Counted from the first letter of the stretch, positions 28,469 to 39,060 are shown. The stretch: 64,000 nt of DNA from Lactobacillus intestinalis (GCF_024397795.1 NZ_CP072983.1:1240001-1304000), one strand, 5' to 3'. Program-made: numbers and translations. The notes: generated by a model not told the origin, from the sequence alone.

Positions 28469-29676
28469 TTGCAAAAACCCATTTGGAAGCGAAATTTATT
28501 TGTTTTATCAATTGCAGTTTTTATCGCAGGAATTGCTTTCTCCGAAATCATACCTTTCTTGCCCCTTTACATCGATACATTAGGGCATTTTTCTCATAGT
28601 CAACTGAACTTCTGGTCAGGTATCATCTTTTCGGGAGTATATTTTGTTTCTGCTATTGTGTCTCCTTGGTGGGGAAAATTAGCCGACAAAAAAGGCCGTA
28701 AGTTAATGACTTTACGTGCTTCTCTAGGTATGGCAATTGTCTTAGGAGCAATGGGATTAGTTCAAAATGTGTGGCAATTACTTATCTTGCGAATACTTCA
28801 AAGTGTTTTTTCTAGATTTGTTTCAAATGCATTAATTGCAACTGAAACTCCCAAAGATAAATCCGGACAAGCTTTAGGAAGCATGATGTCCTTTTTTACT
28901 GCCGGAAACTTACTTGGCCCCTTTGTTGGTGGAACTTTAGCCAGTATGTTTTCTTATCGGATCACCTTCTTTATTACTGGACTGCTTTTGCTGATTGCCT
29001 TTTCCTCTCACTCTTCTTTGTTCACGAGGAAGGCTTCAAACCAATTACGGAAAAGAAACTCGAATCCACTCGCGGCGTTATAAGAGAACTACAGCAGCCT
29101 AAATTAATTTTCGGTTTATTATTAACTACTCTGATTATTCAAGCTACTAATAATTCCATCAATCCTATCGTTTCACTTTATGTTCGTCAACTAATGCATG
29201 GACATAGAGACGTTGTCTTCATTTCAGGAATCATTGCTGCTCTTCCAGGAATCGCAACTTTTTTAGTTGCATCCCGTTTTGGAGCGCTTGGTGACAAAAT
29301 CGGAACCGAAAAGATTATCATTGTCGGATCTATTGGTGCTACAATTTTCTTCTTTCTTACCGCTTTCGTACAAAATACCTGGGAATTAGGAATTTTACGC
29401 TTTTTAGTCAGCTTTACAGATGCATGTCTATTCCCTCAAGTTCAAACGATGCTTACCAAGAATTCCCCTACTCAAGTTACAGGGAGAGTTTTTTCTTGGA
29501 ATCAATCAGCCAGGTATATTGGAAACATTATTGGTCCACTACTAGGTTCCCTCGTTTCTGGATTATCCAGCTACAGCATGGTTTTCATCGTTACTGCCGG
29601 AATTGTTATCTTGAATTTGATCTTATTCAAAATTAATGTTGTTCAAAATTTGCTTGACAATCCTACTAAAAGCTAG
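28469..29676 (+). pseudogene. MFS drug efflux gene with a one-base frameshift
   Basis: Two collinear pieces of one 12-helix major facilitator (about 402 residues if joined). The first frame (TTG start at 28469, MQKPIWKRN) covers helices 1-6 with GKLADKKGRKLM after helix 2, then breaks at 29000-29004, where GCC TTTT CC should be GCC TTTTT CC. From there the next frame continues without loss (LSLFFVHEEGFKP, then helices 7-12 to 29676). It resembles TetA/NorA/PmrA-like multidrug exporters. A sequencing error in the T tract is the alternative to a real mutation. Confidence 0.85.
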
Positions 29677-29707
29677 TTAAATAAATTTAACAATATTAGA
29701 TGACCTT

Positions 29708-29812
29708 TAAACTAGTCCCGTGAGGCTAAGAAGGAAATCTGCGCTAACATGTTTTTTGCATGTCTAACCAGAAAGACCATCTTGGACTCAGTGTCCAGGT
29801 GGTCTTTTTCTA
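29708..29812 (+). promoter_or_regulatory. PyrR-binding attenuator leader
   Basis: TTTAAACTAGTCCCGTGAGGCT followed by AAGGA-like sequence is the PyrR-binding anti-antiterminator; an antiterminator region and a strong terminator (AGACCA / TGGTCT stem with T5, about 29774-29810) follow. When UMP is high, PyrR bound to the RNA permits termination ahead of pyrR-uraA. The first motif named spans 29706-29727. Confidence 0.93.
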
Positions 29813-29842
29813 TAGGTCATCTTTTAGAGAAAGGATGAATTT

Positions 29843-30370
29843 ATGAAAGAAATTATTGATGCTTCAGGGATGAAGCGAGCTCTAGTAAGAATGACCTATG
29901 AGATCATTGAACGCAATAAAGGTGTCGATGATTTAGTAATTGTCGGGATTAAAACTAGGGGATTATTTTTAGCGAATCGCGTTGCCGCAAATCTTAAGCG
30001 AATTGAAAATGTTGACGTACCAGTTGGTGCATTAGACGTTTCTGATTATCGAGATGATTTATCTAAGCAAGAAAAGAAGAATCTCATTCATAACCAACAA
30101 TTAGACTTTGACATTACTGATAAAAAAGTGGTTTTAGTTGATGACGTTCTTTTCACAGGTCGTACGATCAGGGCAGCCTTAGATGCTTTAATGGATCAAG
30201 GGCGTCCAGCCACGATCAGTTTAGCCGTTTTGGTTGATCGCGGACATCGGGAATTACCTGTTAGACCTGATTTTATTGGAAAAAACATTCCAACAGCCAT
30301 GAATGAGAGAATTAAAGTTTCTATGACCGAAGTTGATGATCAAGATAGTATTAACTTGGTCACTAAATAA
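29843..30370 (+). CDS. pyrR: PyrR regulator / uracil phosphoribosyltransferase
   Basis: RNA-binding attenuation protein with a phosphoribosyltransferase fold, 175 residues. The PRPP-binding loop [13 protein letters not shown] lies near residues 93-107 and the N-terminal [14 protein letters not shown] is typical. GAAAGGATG precedes the ATG. It is first in an operon with uraA and is autoregulated through the leader just upstream. Biosynthetic pyr genes are not in this window, so it may also act on leaders elsewhere. Confidence 0.95.
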   Translation: MKEIIDASGMKRALVRMTYEIIERNKGVDDLVIVGIKTRGLFLANRVAANLKRIENVDVPVGALDVSDYRDDLSKQEKKNLIHNQQLDFDITDKKVVLVDDVLFTGRTIRAALDALMDQGRPATISLAVLVDRGHRELPVRPDFIGKNIPTAMNERIKVSMTEVDDQDSINLVTK

Positions 30371-30387
30371 TATCTTTAGGAGTAAAA

Positions 30388-31713
30388 ATGAATAAAAAAG
30401 AACAATTTCATAATCCAGACGCAATTTTAGACGTCTATGAAAAACCACCTCTAGGCCAAGGAGTGCTTCTCTCCCTCCAGCATATGTTTGCCATGTTTGG
30501 TTCAACAGTGCTGGTACCAATTTTAATTGGTATTTCACCAAGTATCGCACTTCTATCCTCTGGTGTAGGTACATTAGTTCACATGCTTTGTACCCATTTT
30601 AAGATTCCAGCATACCTTGGTTCAAGTTTTGCTTTCGTTGCTACAATGCAAGCATTAATGAAAACCGATGGTTATCCTGCCGTTGCACAAGGTGCAATTG
30701 CTGCCGGTCTTGTATACGTTATTGTTTCAATCGTAATTGCTAAAATTGGATCTGGCTGGGTTAACAAAGTTTTACCACCAATAGTAGTGGGACCAATCAT
30801 CATTGTAATTGGTTTATCTCTTGCAACAACCGCTGCAAACGACGCAATGCTTAATAATCAAAAATATGATTTAACTTATTTTGGAGTAGCTATCTTTACG
30901 CTAGTAATGACCTTAATCTTCCAAATGTGCTTTAAAGGTTTTACTAGCTTGATTTCCATCATGCTTGGAATTGTGTGTGGCTATGTCCTTTCATGTATTT
31001 TAGGGATTGTGGACTTTTCAGGCGTTGCTAAAGCTGCTTGGTTCTCAATTCCAGCTCTTGATGTTCCTGGAATCAGTTACCACTTTAAATGGTACCCAGC
31101 AGCCATCTTGACTATGGCACCAATTGCCTTTGTTACGATGACAGAACACATGGGTCACATCATGGTACTTAATTCCTTGACTAAACGTGACTTCTTTAAG
31201 AACCCTGGTCTTCACAGAACTATGCTTGGGGACGGTTTATCAACAATCATCGCTGGGTTCATTGGTGGTCCTCCTACAACTTCCTATGGTGAAAATATCG
31301 GTGTTTTAGCAATGACTAAAGTCCACTCTGTCTGGGTATTAGCTGGAGCTGCATTCTTTGCTATTCTATTCTCCTTTATTGGAAAAGTTGCTGCTGTAAT
31401 TGAATCAATCCCAATGCCAGTAATTGGTGGTATTTCTTTCTTACTATTTGGAACAATTGCTTCTAATGGTTTAAAGATTATCGTAGATAACAAAATTGAT
31501 TTTGGTGAAAAGCGTAATATGTTAATTGCTTCTGTAATTTTGGTTATCGGTATTGGAGGTGCTTACCTTCAACTTGGAAGCTTCCAATTAACTTCAGTTG
31601 CTCTTTCAACTATTATGGGAATGCTTTTAAACTGGATCTTACCAAAAGAAGCCGCAAGTGAAAAAGCTCTTGAAGAAAAGAAAGAACAAGAAGGACAGAA
31701 ATATTTTAACTAG
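30388..31713 (+). CDS. uraA: Uracil permease (NCS2 family)
   Basis: Proton-coupled uracil importer, 441 residues with about 14 helices. It has the NCS2 segments LVPILIGISPSIALLSSGVGT near the N-terminus and, further on, IGGPPTTSYGENIGVLAMTKV, the family's substrate-site signature. AGGAG precedes the ATG and 17 bases separate it from pyrR. Salvage by UraA and udk complements PyrR control. Confidence 0.95.
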   Translation: MNKKEQFHNPDAILDVYEKPPLGQGVLLSLQHMFAMFGSTVLVPILIGISPSIALLSSGVGTLVHMLCTHFKIPAYLGSSFAFVATMQALMKTDGYPAVAQGAIAAGLVYVIVSIVIAKIGSGWVNKVLPPIVVGPIIIVIGLSLATTAANDAMLNNQKYDLTYFGVAIFTLVMTLIFQMCFKGFTSLISIMLGIVCGYVLSCILGIVDFSGVAKAAWFSIPALDVPGISYHFKWYPAAILTMAPIAFVTMTEHMGHIMVLNSLTKRDFFKNPGLHRTMLGDGLSTIIAGFIGGPPTTSYGENIGVLAMTKVHSVWVLAGAAFFAILFSFIGKVAAVIESIPMPVIGGISFLLFGTIASNGLKIIVDNKIDFGEKRNMLIASVILVIGIGGAYLQLGSFQLTSVALSTIMGMLLNWILPKEAASEKALEEKKEQEGQKYFN

Positions 31714-31721
31714 TTAGAAAA

Positions 31722-31763
31722 CAAAAAAGTGTTGCTGTCATAAGTACAAGCAACACTTTTCTA
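31722..31763. terminator. Bidirectional terminator between uraA and the GNAT gene
   Basis: AAAAGTGTTGC / GCAACACTTTT hairpin between two convergent genes. Confidence 0.85.
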
Positions 31764-32321
31764 TTATTTTTCAATTTTAAACTGGTAAAAACCAAAACTC
31801 ATATCTTTTAAAGTTTTAGCAAATCCTGATTTGTCAAGTTTTTTAGCCGTAGTCAAAGCTTCAAATTCCCCATCTTGATCTTTTAGTTTTTGATCAGTGC
31901 GGTGAAAACCATTACGCTCGTAAAACTTCAAGCGACTCACACGCTGCTTATAATTCTTAGCCGTCGGCACCACTGGTTCAATATCGATCACAATTTGTTT
32001 ATCAGGATACTTCTCCTCGAGCATTGTTAAGATCTTAGAGCCATAGCCATGACCACGTAGATCTTGATTTACCGCTAAATAAGTTAGATAAACGGTCGAA
32101 CTACTTTCTACATAATAAGCAATTCCGCAAAATACGTCCTGATCGTATAATGCATGAAACTTTACATTTGTTTTAAGTGACATTGCTAACAAAGAAAACA
32201 TTGAAAAACGTTCATTTGCTGGAAATGCACTTAAATACAACTTCTTTGCGTCATGATATGCTTTTGTACCCCATCGGGCAGGTTTAGATTCTAAAATAAT
32301 ATCCTTCTTTTCTATTTTCAT
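31764..32321 (-). CDS. GNAT-family N-acetyltransferase
   Basis: A 185-residue acetyltransferase. The acetyl-CoA-binding motif is LAVNQDLRGHGYGSKIL near residues 85-101, preceded by a TVYLTYLAV strand. Substrate not deducible. Monocistronic, ahead of the terminator it shares with uraA. Confidence 0.85.
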   Translation of the reverse strand: MKIEKKDIILESKPARWGTKAYHDAKKLYLSAFPANERFSMFSLLAMSLKTNVKFHALYDQDVFCGIAYYVESSSTVYLTYLAVNQDLRGHGYGSKILTMLEEKYPDKQIVIDIEPVVPTAKNYKQRVSRLKFYERNGFHRTDQKLKDQDGEFEALTTAKKLDKSGFAKTLKDMSFGFYQFKIEK

Positions 32322-32346
32322 AAATCTGTTACCTGCCCATTATACA

Positions 32347-32388
32347 ACAAAAAGCTATCTTTGCTTCAATTACAAAGATAGCTTTTAA
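32347..32388 (-). terminator. Terminator of the oleate hydratase gene
   Basis: AAAGCTATCTTTG / CAAAGATAGCTTT perfect 13-bp stem with T5 on the minus strand. Confidence 0.85.
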
Positions 32389-32397
32389 TTGTATTTT

Positions 32398-34170
32398 TTA
32401 CATCAGTTTATATTGCTTTAGCAATTCTTCAATGTAGGTACCTTTTACCTTCTTGAGCATCCCTTTAATAGCCAACTTTTCAGTCAATGGTAAATCAAGA
32501 TCGGTCAATTTTTTTTGATCATTCAAATAGTACATTGCATTCAAGAGCATTCTGACATCAAAGGCAGAAGCAAATACTTCAGGAACTCCGCGATCAATAT
32601 CAAGTAAAGTATAGACTGCTTCCATTGCAGTTCTAACTGAATATTCGGTAGTAAACACAGTGTCTCGAGGAGTTTCTGCAAAGTTACCAATGAAGGCCAA
32701 ATTCTTTGAATTATCTGGAACCACTTTTGGTCGATCACCTAAAGCTCTTGGCATGAAGTAAGAAGTAATGTAAGGCATATGTTGTGGAATAGTAGTTGCA
32801 GCATGAGCCATTTCTGCAATCTTTTCTTCAGGAACTCCCATGTGATATAGCCATTCTTCACAAAGTTCGATTCCGTTACATTCAGGCATTGTCTTTTGAA
32901 CATAATTTCCCTTTGTATCGGAATACAAGCCATATAACCATACAATCAATTCATTTGGCTTTTGCTTTCTAAAGTGAGGCTGACGACTAATAGAATAACC
33001 TAACAACCAATTAGAGTCTTTAATAGTCGTGGGACCGCTACTTACAATTGAGCCACTATGAGGATCTTTTTTATTAACTTTTTCAATAAATGGAACAATA
33101 TCATTGTTCTTAAAAGTGATTGTTGCAGACATTACCCAATTGGCCTTTGGAATATTATCGTAAAACTTTTCTGGATGTCCAAAATCACTATCCTGAGCAG
33201 CTAAATTCTTCCATAATTGCCAACTTGCACCCAATTTATGTTCTTGAGAAGCAGGATGTAAGTTATCTCCATAAGTTGTACTCTCCGTGATCGACCCATT
33301 TGTTACAAATACTAAGTCATCTTCACTAAGATGGATTGTCTTTTCCTTCCCATTTTCAGTCAACTTGATTTCAGTTGCGACTTTTTTACCTTCAGAACGG
33401 TTAACAATGATATTATCAACAACTGTATCATAGTGGAATTGAACCCCATGATCTTTCAAATAACTTACTAAAGGTAAAATCAATGATTCATATTGATTAT
33501 ATTTAGTAAATTTCAATGAAGAGAGATTTTTAAGAGTAGCAACATGTTGAACAAAGCGCATCAAGTACCGACGCATTTCCATTGCACTTGCCCATGGTTC
33601 AAAGGCAAACATGGTTGACCAATAGAGCCAGAAGTTTGACTCAAAGAATTCCTTGCTAAAGACTTCATTAATCTTTTTATTTTGCAAATCTTTTTCTGGG
33701 GTTAAAACTAAATCAACAATTTCTTTAATCGCTTTTGGAGTAAGAAGCAACTTTCCATCAGTTGGCAATTCTTCTCCACGATTTACAATTACACGCGTCT
33801 TTGAGTAGCTTGGATCTTTTCTATTTAAACGATAAAATTCATCCAAAACAGAAATATCTTTATTTTCAAGAGATGGAATTGATCTAAACAAATCCCACAA
33901 AGTTTCAAAATGAGATTCCATTTCCCGTCCACCACGAATGATGTAAGCTTGCTTTTCAGGATTATAAATCCCATCCATACTTCCACCAGGAAGAGCCAAT
34001 TCTTCAAAAATATGAATCTTATCTCCAGGCATTTGAGCATCCCTAATCAAAAACACAGCAGTTGCAAGGGATGCAAGTCCTGAACCAACGATATATGCTG
34101 ATTTATTCTCAACATCTTTCGGCTTTTCAGCTTGAACAAAAGCTTCATAGTTACCATTAGTATAGTGCAT
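32398..34170 (-). CDS. ohyA: Oleate hydratase (MCRA family), complete
   Basis: FAD-dependent hydratase of 590 residues acting on free oleic and linoleic acid at the membrane surface. Start [11 protein letters not shown] at 34170; an in-frame ATG 30 bases upstream lacks a ribosome binding site. Contains the nucleotide-binding [13 protein letters not shown] near residue 27, the [11 protein letters not shown] region that includes residues near the active site, and a C-terminal lid. It is paralogous to the partial gene at 1-1024. Monocistronic. The two paralogues may act on different fatty acids; the symbol is the family name, not evidence of specificity. Confidence 0.94.
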   Translation of the reverse strand: MHYTNGNYEAFVQAEKPKDVENKSAYIVGSGLASLATAVFLIRDAQMPGDKIHIFEELALPGGSMDGIYNPEKQAYIIRGGREMESHFETLWDLFRSIPSLENKDISVLDEFYRLNRKDPSYSKTRVIVNRGEELPTDGKLLLTPKAIKEIVDLVLTPEKDLQNKKINEVFSKEFFESNFWLYWSTMFAFEPWASAMEMRRYLMRFVQHVATLKNLSSLKFTKYNQYESLILPLVSYLKDHGVQFHYDTVVDNIIVNRSEGKKVATEIKLTENGKEKTIHLSEDDLVFVTNGSITESTTYGDNLHPASQEHKLGASWQLWKNLAAQDSDFGHPEKFYDNIPKANWVMSATITFKNNDIVPFIEKVNKKDPHSGSIVSSGPTTIKDSNWLLGYSISRQPHFRKQKPNELIVWLYGLYSDTKGNYVQKTMPECNGIELCEEWLYHMGVPEEKIAEMAHAATTIPQHMPYITSYFMPRALGDRPKVVPDNSKNLAFIGNFAETPRDTVFTTEYSVRTAMEAVYTLLDIDRGVPEVFASAFDVRMLLNAMYYLNDQKKLTDLDLPLTEKLAIKGMLKKVKGTYIEELLKQYKLM

Positions 34171-34263
34171 ATCAAATACTTCTTTCGTTAATCCTAACAT
34201 CTATAATTACTATGCCTTCATACTAATGTAAGTGTTTTCATATGTCAAATTTTATACTTCCAT

Positions 34264-34296
34264 TAAAAAAGAAGCAGTTTCTCGCTGCTTCTTTGA
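34264..34296 (-). terminator. Terminator of the first DHA2 exporter
   Basis: AAAGAAGCAG / CTGCTTCTTT hairpin right after the stop. Confidence 0.85.
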
Positions 34297-35760
34297 TTAA
34301 TTTTCAATTTTACGATTTTTACTATTGTAGTAATAATTAAGAAAGATCGAAATTACAAGTAAAATCGTAGCACACAACATAATTTCTCTCAAACCCTTAT
34401 AGAAAATTTGTCGCATAGTTGGTAAAAGCTGAGTTGGTAAACTTTTAGCAGATTCTGCATCACTAAGTTTATTCAACATTCCCATAGTAATACCTTGATT
34501 TTCTTTTACGCCGCGTGCCAAAGCCATATTCATAATTACGCCATACACAGCAGCCATTACTGTTTGGGCAAGAATTCGAATTAAATATGATAAGGAAGTT
34601 GCAGGAGCCATATTTTCTTCACCTGCATCGACTTGCACCTTAATTTGTAAGATTACAAAAATAAAGCCTACTCCAAAACCAGAAAATGTTGCCACTAAAG
34701 TAATAACCCAGAAATTAGTATTCATCGGCAAAATTACTAAACCTAAACTGGAGATAATCATACAAATAATCGCCATCATAATAAGCGAATATTCACTAAA
34801 TCTCGCTTTCATTGGATTAACTACTTGAGTCCCAATCGTATCCGCAATAGAGTTAGGAACTAAGGTTAGGCCTCCAATTAAAGCAGTAGTTCCTAGAAGC
34901 CCTTGAGCCCACATTGGCAAATAAGTGTTTACTGCTAAAAACGCACCCCAAGTAAACACGAATAGGAGCAGATCACCCATTAAAGCTTTATTTTTAAACA
35001 TTTCAATTGGAATAACAGGATTACTATCATGCGATTCATGTTTAAAGAAGAAGTATAAAATTATTATTCCTGCAATGATTAGTCCCACAATGGTCCATAC
35101 TGAAACCAGTCCTACCAACTGTATTCCCAGTAAAACTAGTACCAGTCCCACTACAACCAAAAATGAACCTAAAATATCAAACTTAGGCTCTTTATCAATT
35201 TGCCCTTCACGATAATACAAAACTGATAAAAGCGCAGCCGCCAAACCAATTGGAATATTGATATAAAATACCCAGTGCCAAGACAAGGAATCAACTAAGT
35301 AGCCTCCAGCAAGCGGACCAATAATAGCTGCTACACTAAAACTTGCTCCCAAATATCCCAAAACCTGAGTCCGCTTTTTAATATTATCAAAGATAAAGCC
35401 AGCCATAATATACGGAATTGAACCCATGCCTCCGGCTCCAATCCCCATTACAGTTCTTGCAATCAAGAAGAAATACATATTCTGGGCTAACCCCTGAAAT
35501 AAAGACCCTAAGACAAATAATACCAGCGAAATTTCAAAGGCAGCTTTATTACCAATTTTTTCGCCTAGTTTGCTCCAAATTGGGGTAGAAACTGACATCC
35601 CCAATAACATCAATGCAATAATCCAGCCCATAAACTGAATTCCATGCAAATCGGCAATAATCGCTGGAATTGCCGTATTAATAATAGTACTATCCAATCC
35701 TGCCATTACATTGGCCAAAATCATGGCAAAAGTAACCATTGAAATTTGCTTCTTATTCAT
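34297..35760 (-). CDS. MFS exporter, DHA2/EmrB-QacA type
   Basis: A 487-residue 14-helix drug:proton antiporter. MVTFAMILANVMAGLDSTIINTAIPAI, the GLDSTI helix-1 motif, and GYLVDSLSWHWVFYINIPIG, the second-half signature, are diagnostic. Substrate unknown. Nearly collinear with the neighbour at 35865, with a terminator between, so a tandem duplication of independently transcribed genes. Confidence 0.92.
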   Translation of the reverse strand: MNKKQISMVTFAMILANVMAGLDSTIINTAIPAIIADLHGIQFMGWIIALMLLGMSVSTPIWSKLGEKIGNKAAFEISLVLFVLGSLFQGLAQNMYFFLIARTVMGIGAGGMGSIPYIMAGFIFDNIKKRTQVLGYLGASFSVAAIIGPLAGGYLVDSLSWHWVFYINIPIGLAAALLSVLYYREGQIDKEPKFDILGSFLVVVGLVLVLLGIQLVGLVSVWTIVGLIIAGIIILYFFFKHESHDSNPVIPIEMFKNKALMGDLLLFVFTWGAFLAVNTYLPMWAQGLLGTTALIGGLTLVPNSIADTIGTQVVNPMKARFSEYSLIMMAIICMIISSLGLVILPMNTNFWVITLVATFSGFGVGFIFVILQIKVQVDAGEENMAPATSLSYLIRILAQTVMAAVYGVIMNMALARGVKENQGITMGMLNKLSDAESAKSLPTQLLPTMRQIFYKGLREIMLCATILLVISIFLNYYYNSKNRKIEN

Positions 35761-35779
35761 CCTCCACCTGTCTTTCTAA

Positions 35780-35817
35780 AATAAAAAATAATCTTGGCTT
35801 TCTCAGCCAAGATTTAA
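35780..35817 (-). terminator. Terminator of the second DHA2 exporter
   Basis: AATCTTGGCT / AGCCAAGATT hairpin with T-rich tail on the minus strand, between the two exporter genes. Confidence 0.8.
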
Positions 35818-35864
35818 ATATTAATTACTAATTATGCTTGCTCAAATGCATATTTGCAACCCTT

Positions 35865-37334
35865 TTATTTTAATATCTTCTTAGGCGTCTTCTTCCAATT
35901 AAAGTAAAAATTAAATACTGTTGCAATAATCAATAATATAAAGGACACCAGCATAATTTCTTTTATTCCTGAATGGAAAATTTGACGCATATCTGGAATT
36001 AGATGTTGTGGCAAACTACGAGCCGATTTTGCATCACTCAATTTATTCATCATTGTCATCCTAATATCAGTTCGATGAGCAATCCCATGTTCTAGCGAAA
36101 GGTTCATAATGACTCCATAAATTGCTGACATCATGGTTTGGGATAAGATCCGGATTAAATATGAGGTAGAGGTTGCTGTCGGCATATCTTTCATTCCCGC
36201 GTCAATTTGAACTTTAACCTGCAAAGCAACAAAAATAAATCCTACTCCAATTCCTGAAAAAGCAGCAATCGTAGTTAAAAGCCACAATGGCGTTTTCAAA
36301 TCTGCTAAAAACATCCCTCCAGAGGAAATCATCATTGTGACAATTCCAATCATAACTAAAGTAAATGTTCTTAAGTGCTCTTGAATAGTAGCAACCGTCT
36401 GGGAAGCAATAATTTCCACCACTGAGTTAGGAATTAAAGTCATTCCTCCTAAAAGTGCTGACATTCCCAGAAGGGCTTGAGCCCACATTGGTAAATAAGT
36501 ATTTACTGCAATAAATGCACCCCAAGTAAATGCAAAAAGTAAGAAATCTCCATTTAAATCTCGCTTTTTAAAAATAGACAGCGGGATAATGGGATTTTCG
36601 GCTTGTTTTTCACGATAAAAGAAGAGTGAGGCCAAGAGCAAACTACAAATAATGGACAAGACCACAACCCAATTTGGAGCCAAACCTAAAAGTTGAATTC
36701 CCATTAAAAATGATAAAAGGCTAATTACCAATAAAATTGCCCCGGGAATATCAAAAACTGGAGAAGATTTTGGCGTAACAGGTTTATAGAAAATTAAACA
36801 AATTATTAAAGCTAAAAGCCCAATAGGAATATTAATATAAAATACCCAATGCCAAGACAACGCATCGATTAGATATCCCCCGATTAAAGGCCCCATAATT
36901 GCAGCTCCATTGAAACTAGCAGTTAGATAGCCCAAAATTTGGGTCCGTTTTTTGATGTTTTTAAAAACGTATCCGGCAATAATATAAGGCAGCGATCCCA
37001 TACCACCGCCACCAATCCCCATTATTAAGCGAGCAACCAGGAAAAAGTAGATATTTGGAGCTATCCCTTCTAAAGTTGATCCCAATACAAATAAAATCAG
37101 AGCAATTTCAAAAGCTAATTTATTAGTAATTTTTTCACCAACTTTAGTCCAAATTGGAATCGAAATTGACATTCCTAATAAGTAGATCGCTACAATCCAC
37201 CCCATAAATTGAATTCCATGAAGTGCGGAAACAATTGCAGGAATTGCAGTGTTGGTAATTGTTCCATCTAATCCAGCCATCACATTTCCTAGCATTAGGG
37301 CTATAGTTACCATTGTAATTTGCTTTTTATCCAT
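35865..37334 (-). CDS. MFS exporter, DHA2/EmrB-QacA type (paralogue)
   Basis: 489 residues, 14 helices, sharing the start KKQITMVTIALMLGNVMAG, GLDGT in helix 1 (the other gene has GLDST), GYLIDALSWHWVFYINIPIG and the C-terminal DIRMTMMNKLSDAKSARSLP with the gene downstream. The pair therefore arose by duplication, with divergence in the loops. Substrate unknown. Confidence 0.92.
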   Translation of the reverse strand: MDKKQITMVTIALMLGNVMAGLDGTITNTAIPAIVSALHGIQFMGWIVAIYLLGMSISIPIWTKVGEKITNKLAFEIALILFVLGSTLEGIAPNIYFFLVARLIMGIGGGGMGSLPYIIAGYVFKNIKKRTQILGYLTASFNGAAIMGPLIGGYLIDALSWHWVFYINIPIGLLALIICLIFYKPVTPKSSPVFDIPGAILLVISLLSFLMGIQLLGLAPNWVVVLSIICSLLLASLFFYREKQAENPIIPLSIFKKRDLNGDFLLFAFTWGAFIAVNTYLPMWAQALLGMSALLGGMTLIPNSVVEIIASQTVATIQEHLRTFTLVMIGIVTMMISSGGMFLADLKTPLWLLTTIAAFSGIGVGFIFVALQVKVQIDAGMKDMPTATSTSYLIRILSQTMMSAIYGVIMNLSLEHGIAHRTDIRMTMMNKLSDAKSARSLPQHLIPDMRQIFHSGIKEIMLVSFILLIIATVFNFYFNWKKTPKKILK

Positions 37335-37347
37335 CCAAACGCTCTTT

Positions 37348-37383
37348 TCCCAAACTAAAACAGCCCCATCTCGGGACTGCTTA
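37348..37383 (-). terminator. Terminator after the amidotransferase gene
   Basis: CAG-CCC / GGG-CTG stem with a T-rich tail on the minus strand, about 50 bases after the stop at 37430. Confidence 0.6.
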
Positions 37384-37429
37384 TTACTTATGTTCCATTA
37401 TTACTAATGGAAGCGCTTGTTGTAAAGAA

Positions 37430-38107
37430 CTATTTTAATCTTTTTGTGATAAAGTCCAGCAATTTAAACATTACATCCTTATTTTCCTTAGGAACGCCAT
37501 GTTCAATGATTTCAGCGGCAGTTTGATTAAGATCATTATGATCATCAGGATACGAATGATCATTCACCGCAATTTCACGCACATTATCTTCCTCTGGCTC
37601 AAAGTGGAATTGAAGCCCAATAACATTCTCGCCAAGTAAGAAACCTTGATTTTTGACTAAGTCACTTGAAAATAAGAGCTCTGCTTCTTGTGGCACTTCA
37701 AACATTTGCTCATGCCAATGAAGAGCAGTCAAGTTTTCAGGAATATCTGGAATGGTATTGCTTTGTAGATATACCGGCGCCCACCCCACTTCTTTATGAG
37801 GTGCATCAGAAATTTTATATCCCAAAGTCTTAGCAATTTGTTGGGCACCAAAACATGCACCAAAGATTGGCTTATGAGCTTTTAGCAGTTCACTAATTAA
37901 ATTACATTCTTGCTTAATCCAATCCAAATTATCATTGGGACTCATTGGACCGCCTAAAATTACTAACAAATCAGTTTCATCAGCAGTTGGCAATACGCCA
38001 AAAGTTTCTGGATGATAAACATAAAACTCATCGTTATGCATATTAGCCCAAGTTTTAATTGAACCAGGTCCTTCATTTGGAGTGTGTTGCAATACATTAA
38101 TTCGCAT
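37430..38107 (-). CDS. Class I glutamine amidotransferase-like protein
   Basis: A 225-residue stand-alone GATase1 domain. Nucleophile Cys85 in FGACFGAQQI, and a catalytic His and Glu in LQFHFEPEED. No synthetase domain follows, so it may act on gamma-glutamyl compounds or as a GMP synthase-like hydrolase. AGAGGGG precedes the ATG. Substrate not shown. Confidence 0.85.
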   Translation of the reverse strand: MRINVLQHTPNEGPGSIKTWANMHNDEFYVYHPETFGVLPTADETDLLVILGGPMSPNDNLDWIKQECNLISELLKAHKPIFGACFGAQQIAKTLGYKISDAPHKEVGWAPVYLQSNTIPDIPENLTALHWHEQMFEVPQEAELLFSSDLVKNQGFLLGENVIGLQFHFEPEEDNVREIAVNDHSYPDDHNDLNQTAAEIIEHGVPKENKDVMFKLLDFITKRLK

Positions 38108-38256
38108 AATTTCCCCTCTTTTTTATAGTTTTTTCTACATTTTATCACTTTTATTTTTAAACTATACAAAAAATACTTGTTTCACACTGTTTTTCCTGTA
38201 TAATCATTTTTGCAAATTTATTTTTCATCTATTTTTTCAGGGAGGAAAAAGTACCT

Positions 38257-39009
38257 ATGGAACACACGTGGGTGTTAAAGTATTTTGCCGAATTCTTCGG
38301 CACTCTAATAATGGTTATGTTTGGTAACGGCGCAGTTGCTAACTCATTTTTAAAAGGAACTACTGGTAATGCACATGACGGAAAGGCCAATGGTGGTTGG
38401 ATTTTAATTGCCTTCAGTTTTGGTTTTGGCGTTATGTTACCTGCAATGCTTTTTGGATCAATTTCGGGTAATCATCTTAATCCAGCAGTTACATTAGCTC
38501 AAGCTACAGCAGGAGTTTTTCCATGGACACATGTAGCACCATATATTATTTCACAAATTCTCGGTGCAATCTGTGGTCAACTTCTTATTATTACTATTTA
38601 TTGGCCTTATATTAAAAAATCTACTAACGCAGACATTGTATTTGCTTGTTTTGCTACTAGTGACTGTGTTAACAGTAAGTGGAACGGTTTCATTTCTGAA
38701 CTCGTCGGCACTGGTGTTTTAATGTTTGTTGCAATTGGTTTGTATAAAGGTATGTTCTTTAAGCAAGCCGTTGATATTGCCAATATTGGTGTAGGATTCT
38801 TAATCACCGCTTTGGTTATGGCACTCGGTGGTCCAACCGGTCCAGCACTTAACCCAGCTCGTGATTTTGGTCCAAGACTTGTTTACTCAATCTTACCAAT
38901 TCCTAATAAAAAAGATGCTCATTGGAGTTATGGATGGGTACCCGTTGTAGCACCAATTCTTGGTGCCATTATCGGAATTTTCCTTTACAAGATTCCATTT
39001 GGTCTCTAA
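38257..39009 (+). CDS. glpF: Glycerol facilitator / aquaglyceroporin
   Basis: Major intrinsic protein of 250 residues with six helices and two half-helices. The two NPA boxes are at residues 75-77 and 199-201, the second followed by RD, as in glycerol-permeable members. GGGAGGA precedes the ATG. Channel for glycerol, dihydroxyacetone or lactic acid in lactobacilli; not linked to a glycerol kinase here. Confidence 0.92.
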   Translation: MEHTWVLKYFAEFFGTLIMVMFGNGAVANSFLKGTTGNAHDGKANGGWILIAFSFGFGVMLPAMLFGSISGNHLNPAVTLAQATAGVFPWTHVAPYIISQILGAICGQLLIITIYWPYIKKSTNADIVFACFATSDCVNSKWNGFISELVGTGVLMFVAIGLYKGMFFKQAVDIANIGVGFLITALVMALGGPTGPALNPARDFGPRLVYSILPIPNKKDAHWSYGWVPVVAPILGAIIGIFLYKIPFGL

Positions 39010-39023
39010 TTTTTCAGGAAATA

Positions 39024-39060
39024 TAAAAGCAGTCACATCTAAGTGACTGCTATTTTTTTA
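39024..39060. terminator. Bidirectional terminator between glpF and the SDR gene
   Basis: AGCAGTCAC / GTGACTGCT hairpin with a T7 tract on the plus strand. Confidence 0.88.
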
